Shown: positions 61,202-64,000 of the stretch, one piece after another
Numbering within the stretch: position 1 is the first letter of the stretch
How the letters are laid out: each line of letters starts with the position of its first letter
Source of the DNA: Rhodanobacter denitrificans
GTDB taxonomy: Bacteria > Pseudomonadota > Gammaproteobacteria > Xanthomonadales > Rhodanobacteraceae
Length of the DNA stretch: 64,000 nucleotides
Reading direction: 5' to 3'
Assembly: GCA_003241385.1 (NCBI GenBank)
Contig: QFPO01000003.1
Coordinates: 124,001-188,000, forward strand
Notes under the pieces: generated by a model
Told to the model about the DNA's origin: nothing
Database searches by the model: none
The model's input: only the letters and a program-made list of their open reading frames with translations
Position numbers and translations under genes: made by a program

Positions 61202-61858
61202 ATGTCCAAACGCGTGTCGTTCTGGCAAGCGAACAGCCTGTCGCTGGTGCTGTCGGCGATCTTCATCGTGTGCCTGGGCGGCCAGTTCCTGGCCGGCTAT
61301 CGGGCGTGGAACGAGACGCTGCGCGAACACGGCCAGGCGTCACTGACGCTCGGCGCCTATGCCTCGAGTGGCCACTTCGTCGGCGCCACGCTCGAGAACT
61401 GGGAGAGCGAGTTCCTGCAGATGGGCATGTACGTGCTGCTGACGGTCTGGCTGCGCCAGCGCGGCTCGGCCGAATCGCGACCGCTGCCGGGCCAGCCCGA
61501 CGAGCCGCGTATCGATCCCGGCCCCAAGCCCTGGCCGGTCCGCGTCGGCGGCTGGTGGCGCAAGCTGTACCGCGTCTCGCTGTCGGCCGCCCTGCTGACG
61601 CTGTTCGCACTGTCGTGGGTCGGCCACGCCTGGGGCAGCTGGCACCATGCGATCGACGAGCAGCGCCTGAAAGGACTGCCGCCGCCGGGCTTCTGGGAGC
61701 ATGTCGCCGGCGCGCAGTTCTGGTTCGAGTCGCTGCAGAACTGGCAGAGCGAGTTCCTCGCAGTGCTGGCGCTGGTCCTGCTGTCGATCGTGCTGCGGCA
61801 GGACAATTCGCCCGAATCCAAGCCACTGGAGGCACCGCACGCCCAGACCGGCGGCTGA
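61202..61858 (+). CDS. DUF6766 family membrane protein
   Basis: The 218-residue product has a membrane segment near the N-terminus (SLSLVLSAIFIVCLGGQFLAG), two internal segments (FLQMGMYVLLTVWL, LYRVSLSAALLTLFALSWVGHAWGSW) and a last one near the C-terminus (LAVLALVLLSIVLRQ). Two related motifs, ENWESEFLQM and QNWQSEFLAV, suggest an internal duplication. DUF6766 is assigned from that pattern as I know it. AGGAG lies upstream. The isochorismatase-like gene follows 40 bases later. Confidence 0.75.
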   Translation: MSKRVSFWQANSLSLVLSAIFIVCLGGQFLAGYRAWNETLREHGQASLTLGAYASSGHFVGATLENWESEFLQMGMYVLLTVWLRQRGSAESRPLPGQPDEPRIDPGPKPWPVRVGGWWRKLYRVSLSAALLTLFALSWVGHAWGSWHHAIDEQRLKGLPPPGFWEHVAGAQFWFESLQNWQSEFLAVLALVLLSIVLRQDNSPESKPLEAPHAQTGG

Positions 61859-61898
61859 GCCCGCGGCGCTCCACCAGACCTGGTCCGACGAGGACATC

Positions 61899-62459
61899 AT
61901 GCGGAAACGAAACCGTGCCGCCCTGCTGCTCGTGGACGTGATTCATCCGTTCGCGTTCGAAGGTGCCGACCGTCTGCTCAAGCAGGCGATGAAGACGGTC
62001 GAGCCGATCCGGCGCCTGCGCGAGGCGTTCGACGCCGCCGGCTGGCCGGTCGTCTACTGCAACGACAACTTCGGCAAATGGCGCTCGGACGCGCGCGCGA
62101 TCGTCGCGGCATGCTGCGCGCCGCGCGCGAACGGCGCGCGCTTCGTGCGCGAGCTGCAGCCGCGTCGCGAGGACTACTTCATCCTCAAGCCCAAGCATTC
62201 GGCGTTCGTGGCCACACCGCTGCAGCTGCTGCTCGAATGGGCGCACGTCAAGCGCATCTACGTCGCCGGCCTTGCCGGTGACAACTGCGTGCACGCGACC
62301 GCGGTCGACGCGCATACGCACGATTTCGAGGTCACGGTCGTCGCCGACGCGACCGCCTCGGAAACCGCCGCGCGCAACCGGCGCGCCCTGACCCAGCTCG
62401 AGGATCGCGCCGCGGCGCGCGTGATCGACGCGGCCGCGGCGATCCGCAGCCTGCACTGA
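61899..62459 (+). CDS. Isochorismatase-like cysteine hydrolase
   Basis: The 186-residue product has the catalytic triad Asp13 (LLVDVIHPF), Lys97 or Lys99 (FILKPKHSAF) and Cys130 (LAGDNCVHATA) of the isochorismatase family. It resembles nicotinamidase or N-carbamoyl-amide hydrolases. Substrate unknown. GAGG precedes ATG 61899. It is probably in the same transcript as the DUF6766 gene. Confidence 0.9.
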   Translation: MRKRNRAALLLVDVIHPFAFEGADRLLKQAMKTVEPIRRLREAFDAAGWPVVYCNDNFGKWRSDARAIVAACCAPRANGARFVRELQPRREDYFILKPKHSAFVATPLQLLLEWAHVKRIYVAGLAGDNCVHATAVDAHTHDFEVTVVADATASETAARNRRALTQLEDRAAARVIDAAAAIRSLH

Positions 62460-62768
62460 CACCCCGCACGCGGCCATCCCTTTCGCCGGCAGCGATGCAG
62501 CGGCTGCACCGCCGCCGTCTGCGAACTGGCCGCAACGCCGGCGGGCGGCGCAATGCACCTGCCTCGCTGCGCGCGCACGAGGCGTCCGATCCGGCCGACG
62601 AACGACGCCCGATCCGCGGCCGGCACACCCGCGCGGACGAGAATTCACCCGCCCGCGACACGGCGTGCCGATACGGCTGTTGAACGGACGCGCACGCCAT
62701 CGGCCGGAGTCATCCTGGGTTGCAGCGTGTCTGGTTCCAATGAGGTTTCCCCAGCCGGAGCCATCGCC
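62460..62768. other. Gene-free stretch upstream of the ferritin-like gene
   Basis: No gene is seen in these 309 bases. The short frames here are shadow-like. Some of this should be the promoter region of the ferritin-like gene; I could not place it firmly. Confidence 0.4.
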
Positions 62769-63374
62769 ATGCAGCGCAAATTCAATACGAACCAGGTCAA
62801 CGAACTCCTGTTGCAAGCGCTCGAGACCGAGCGCGGCGGCATCCAGATCTACACCGCCGCGATCGAGGCCGCGATCAACGAGGACCTGCGCAAGGAATGG
62901 GAGGAATATCTGGAAGAGACCCGGACGCACGAGCAGGTGCTCACGCGCGTCTTCGAACAGCTCGAGCTCGATACCGAAGCTTCCTCGCCCGGCCGCGAGA
63001 TCGTCGCGCACCATGGCCGCTCGCTGGTCGAGGCGATCCAGCTCGCACGCGAGGCCGGCGATCCGGATGCCGCGCAGCTGGTCGCCGCCGAGTGCGTCGT
63101 GCTGGCCGAGACCAAGGACCATCAGAACTGGGAACTGATCGGCCACGTCGCCGAGCGCACCAGCGGTCCTACCGCCAAAGTGCTCAAGCAGGCGCACGAG
63201 GCGGTCGAGAAGGACGAGGACCATCACCTCTACCACACCAAGGGTTGGTGCCGGGAGCTGTGGATCGAGTCACTCGGCTTCCCGGCCGTGCTGCCGCCGC
63301 CGGAGGAGGTCAAGAACGTCGAGACCGCGATCGGTGCCGCGCGCGCGGAGAATGCGCGCGACTCGATGCTGTAA
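62769..63374 (+). CDS. Ferritin-like diiron protein
   Basis: The 201-residue product is helical with candidate diiron ligands: ETERGGIQIYTAAIEAA, EYLEETRTHEQVL (Glu-x6-His), then AAECVVLAETKDHQNWELIGHV and EKDEDHHLYHT. The pattern of Glu and His residues suits a ferritin-like or rubrerythrin-like four-helix bundle, probably oxidising or storing iron. ATG 62769 starts the family region; the frame is open upstream without homology. Two terminators follow. Confidence 0.82.
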   Translation: MQRKFNTNQVNELLLQALETERGGIQIYTAAIEAAINEDLRKEWEEYLEETRTHEQVLTRVFEQLELDTEASSPGREIVAHHGRSLVEAIQLAREAGDPDAAQLVAAECVVLAETKDHQNWELIGHVAERTSGPTAKVLKQAHEAVEKDEDHHLYHTKGWCRELWIESLGFPAVLPPPEEVKNVETAIGAARAENARDSML

Positions 63375-63380
63375 GTGTCC

Positions 63381-63408
63381 GGCGGGCGGAGTTTGGACTC
63401 CGCCCGCC
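63381..63408 (+). terminator. Strong hairpin after the ferritin-like gene
   Basis: GGCGGGCGGAGT (63381-63392) and ACTCCGCCCGCC (63397-63408) form a perfect 12-pair stem with a TTGG loop, beginning six bases after the ferritin-like stop. No T tract follows, so it may stabilise the transcript or assist the next terminator. Confidence 0.75.
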
Positions 63409-63432
63409 GCGGAGCCTGGCTGCAACGAAGAG

Positions 63433-63457
63433 GGGCCGGTGCGAACCGGCCCTTTTT
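63433..63457 (+). terminator. Rho-independent terminator
   Basis: GGGCCGGT (63433-63440) and ACCGGCCC (63445-63452) form an 8-pair stem with a GCGA loop, directly followed by TTTTT (63453-63457). This is a textbook intrinsic terminator for the ferritin-like gene. Beyond it, 63458-63699 has nothing I can identify. Confidence 0.88.
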
Positions 63458-63699
63458 CGCGAAACCTCTCCCGCCTTTGGGATCAGGGTTCCGAGTCCTG
63501 CTCGGTGGCGGATTTGCCGTGCGATCTGAAGGACTCGAGCCTCGGTGTCGGTGCCGGTCCTGGTTTTATCCTTCTCGAGCTGGCGATCTTCAGAAATCTC
63601 GAGCGGAACGATTCAGAGCAGGCGCTTTCGCGCGCTCAGATGAGCTGACGGAGAAACTGTGTCATGCGCGACAGCCGCCGGGCTGGCGGAGCGCATCGC

Positions 63700-64000
63700 T
63701 CAGGCCGGCTGCGCGCCGAACAGCGGCAGCATCAGCCGCGCCGCGGTCTTGTCTTCGCCGCGCTCGATCCGCCGGGGTGTTGCGGCCGGCGTGACGGCCG
63801 GCGGCGTCTCCGGCACGATCGCGATCAGACCGCTCTCGGGCATGCTGGCCACCTCGTCGAGGTGCTCCAGCGCGATCAGCGCATTGAGCGTCGCCAGCGC
63901 GACGGCGTCGCAGTACAGCTCCCGGCGTTCCGGAATGACGTAGACGTGAGGCGTCGCCCTGCTCCCGCACGGCAGCCGCCGGCTGTCGGCCACGACCTGC
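63700..64000 (-). CDS. Hypothetical protein, 5' end outside the window
   Basis: The frame runs off the right edge; the visible C-terminal part is about 100 residues (97 from a GTG at 63993, with the frame still open before it). It contains CDAVALATLNALIALEHLDEVASM followed by a Pro/Thr-rich stretch (PETPPAVTPAATPRR) and ends in LMLPLFGAQPA. I do not recognise the family. The real start is probably outside the window. Confidence 0.5.
   Translation of the reverse strand, partial: QVVADSRRLPCGSRATPHVYVIPERRELYCDAVALATLNALIALEHLDEVASMPESGLIAIVPETPPAVTPAATPRRIERGEDKTAARLMLPLFGAQPA

Noticed and set aside
1..64000. CRISPR arrays, tRNA or rRNA genes, intact insertion sequences
   Set aside because: No regularly spaced repeats, cloverleaf-type sequence, rRNA blocks or transposase motifs were seen when reading both strands.

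Overview
This is a high-GC, gene-dense window. The gene content suggests a gammaproteobacterium of the Lysobacterales (Xanthomonadales), perhaps Rhodanobacteraceae-like. The hints are the LexA-imuA-imuB-dnaE2 mutagenesis cassette, a Sig-70_X6-type sigma factor beside a TPR-bearing Ser/Thr kinase, DUF3011 and Inh-like secreted proteins, and a large secreted propeller protein ending in an acidic DDFE tail. No rRNA, tRNA, CRISPR array or intact insertion sequence was seen, so the taxonomic call is an inference from gene content only.

Layout. Positions 1-2286 carry the end of the elongasome pair mrdA-rodA. Positions 2349-9533 hold a secreted PQQ-type propeller protein, a bacterial SET-domain protein, a pseudo-receiver protein, a small phospholipid-type methyltransferase and dusA. 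From about 9.5 to 36 kb the window looks accessory. It has four LysR and two AraC regulators, mostly next to SDR, VOC, GST or flavin/iron-sulfur oxidoreductases. It also has an XRE/membrane-protein module with twin operators, and at least four decayed genes: an SDR N-terminus, a frameshifted helical protein, a LysR effector domain and an SDR C-terminus. In the middle (20.6-30.1 kb) lie two secreted proteins, a sigma factor plus Ser/Thr kinase, and a convergent five-gene cluster of exported proteins that I cannot match to a described system.

Positions 37.3-42 kb hold a metal-hydrolase operon (two-domain amidohydrolase, M19 peptidase, small membrane protein), divergent from a sigma factor/membrane protein pair. 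At 42.3-46.3 kb are a DUF2188 protein, a three-domain LigD without a visible ku, and two stress-type envelope proteins. At 46.5-53.1 kb lies one tightly packed SOS mutagenesis operon, lexA-like > imuA > imuB > dnaE2 > alkB, on the minus strand. Divergent from it, at 53.2-55.8 kb, is an arsenic operon arsR-arsC-acr3-arsH with a perfect palindromic operator, followed by a UdgX-type uracil-DNA glycosylase. The last 8 kb carry a secreted protein, a UbiB/ABC1 kinase-like protein, a CBS-pair protein, small stress-type proteins, DUF6766, an isochorismatase-like hydrolase and a ferritin-like protein with strong terminators.

Together the right half is rich in DNA damage tolerance (ImuA/B-DnaE2, AlkB, LigD, UdgX) and in stress and arsenic resistance. 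The left-centre is a regulator-rich, partly decayed accessory zone. Start sites were chosen from ribosome binding sites, signal peptides and overlaps; alternatives are noted.
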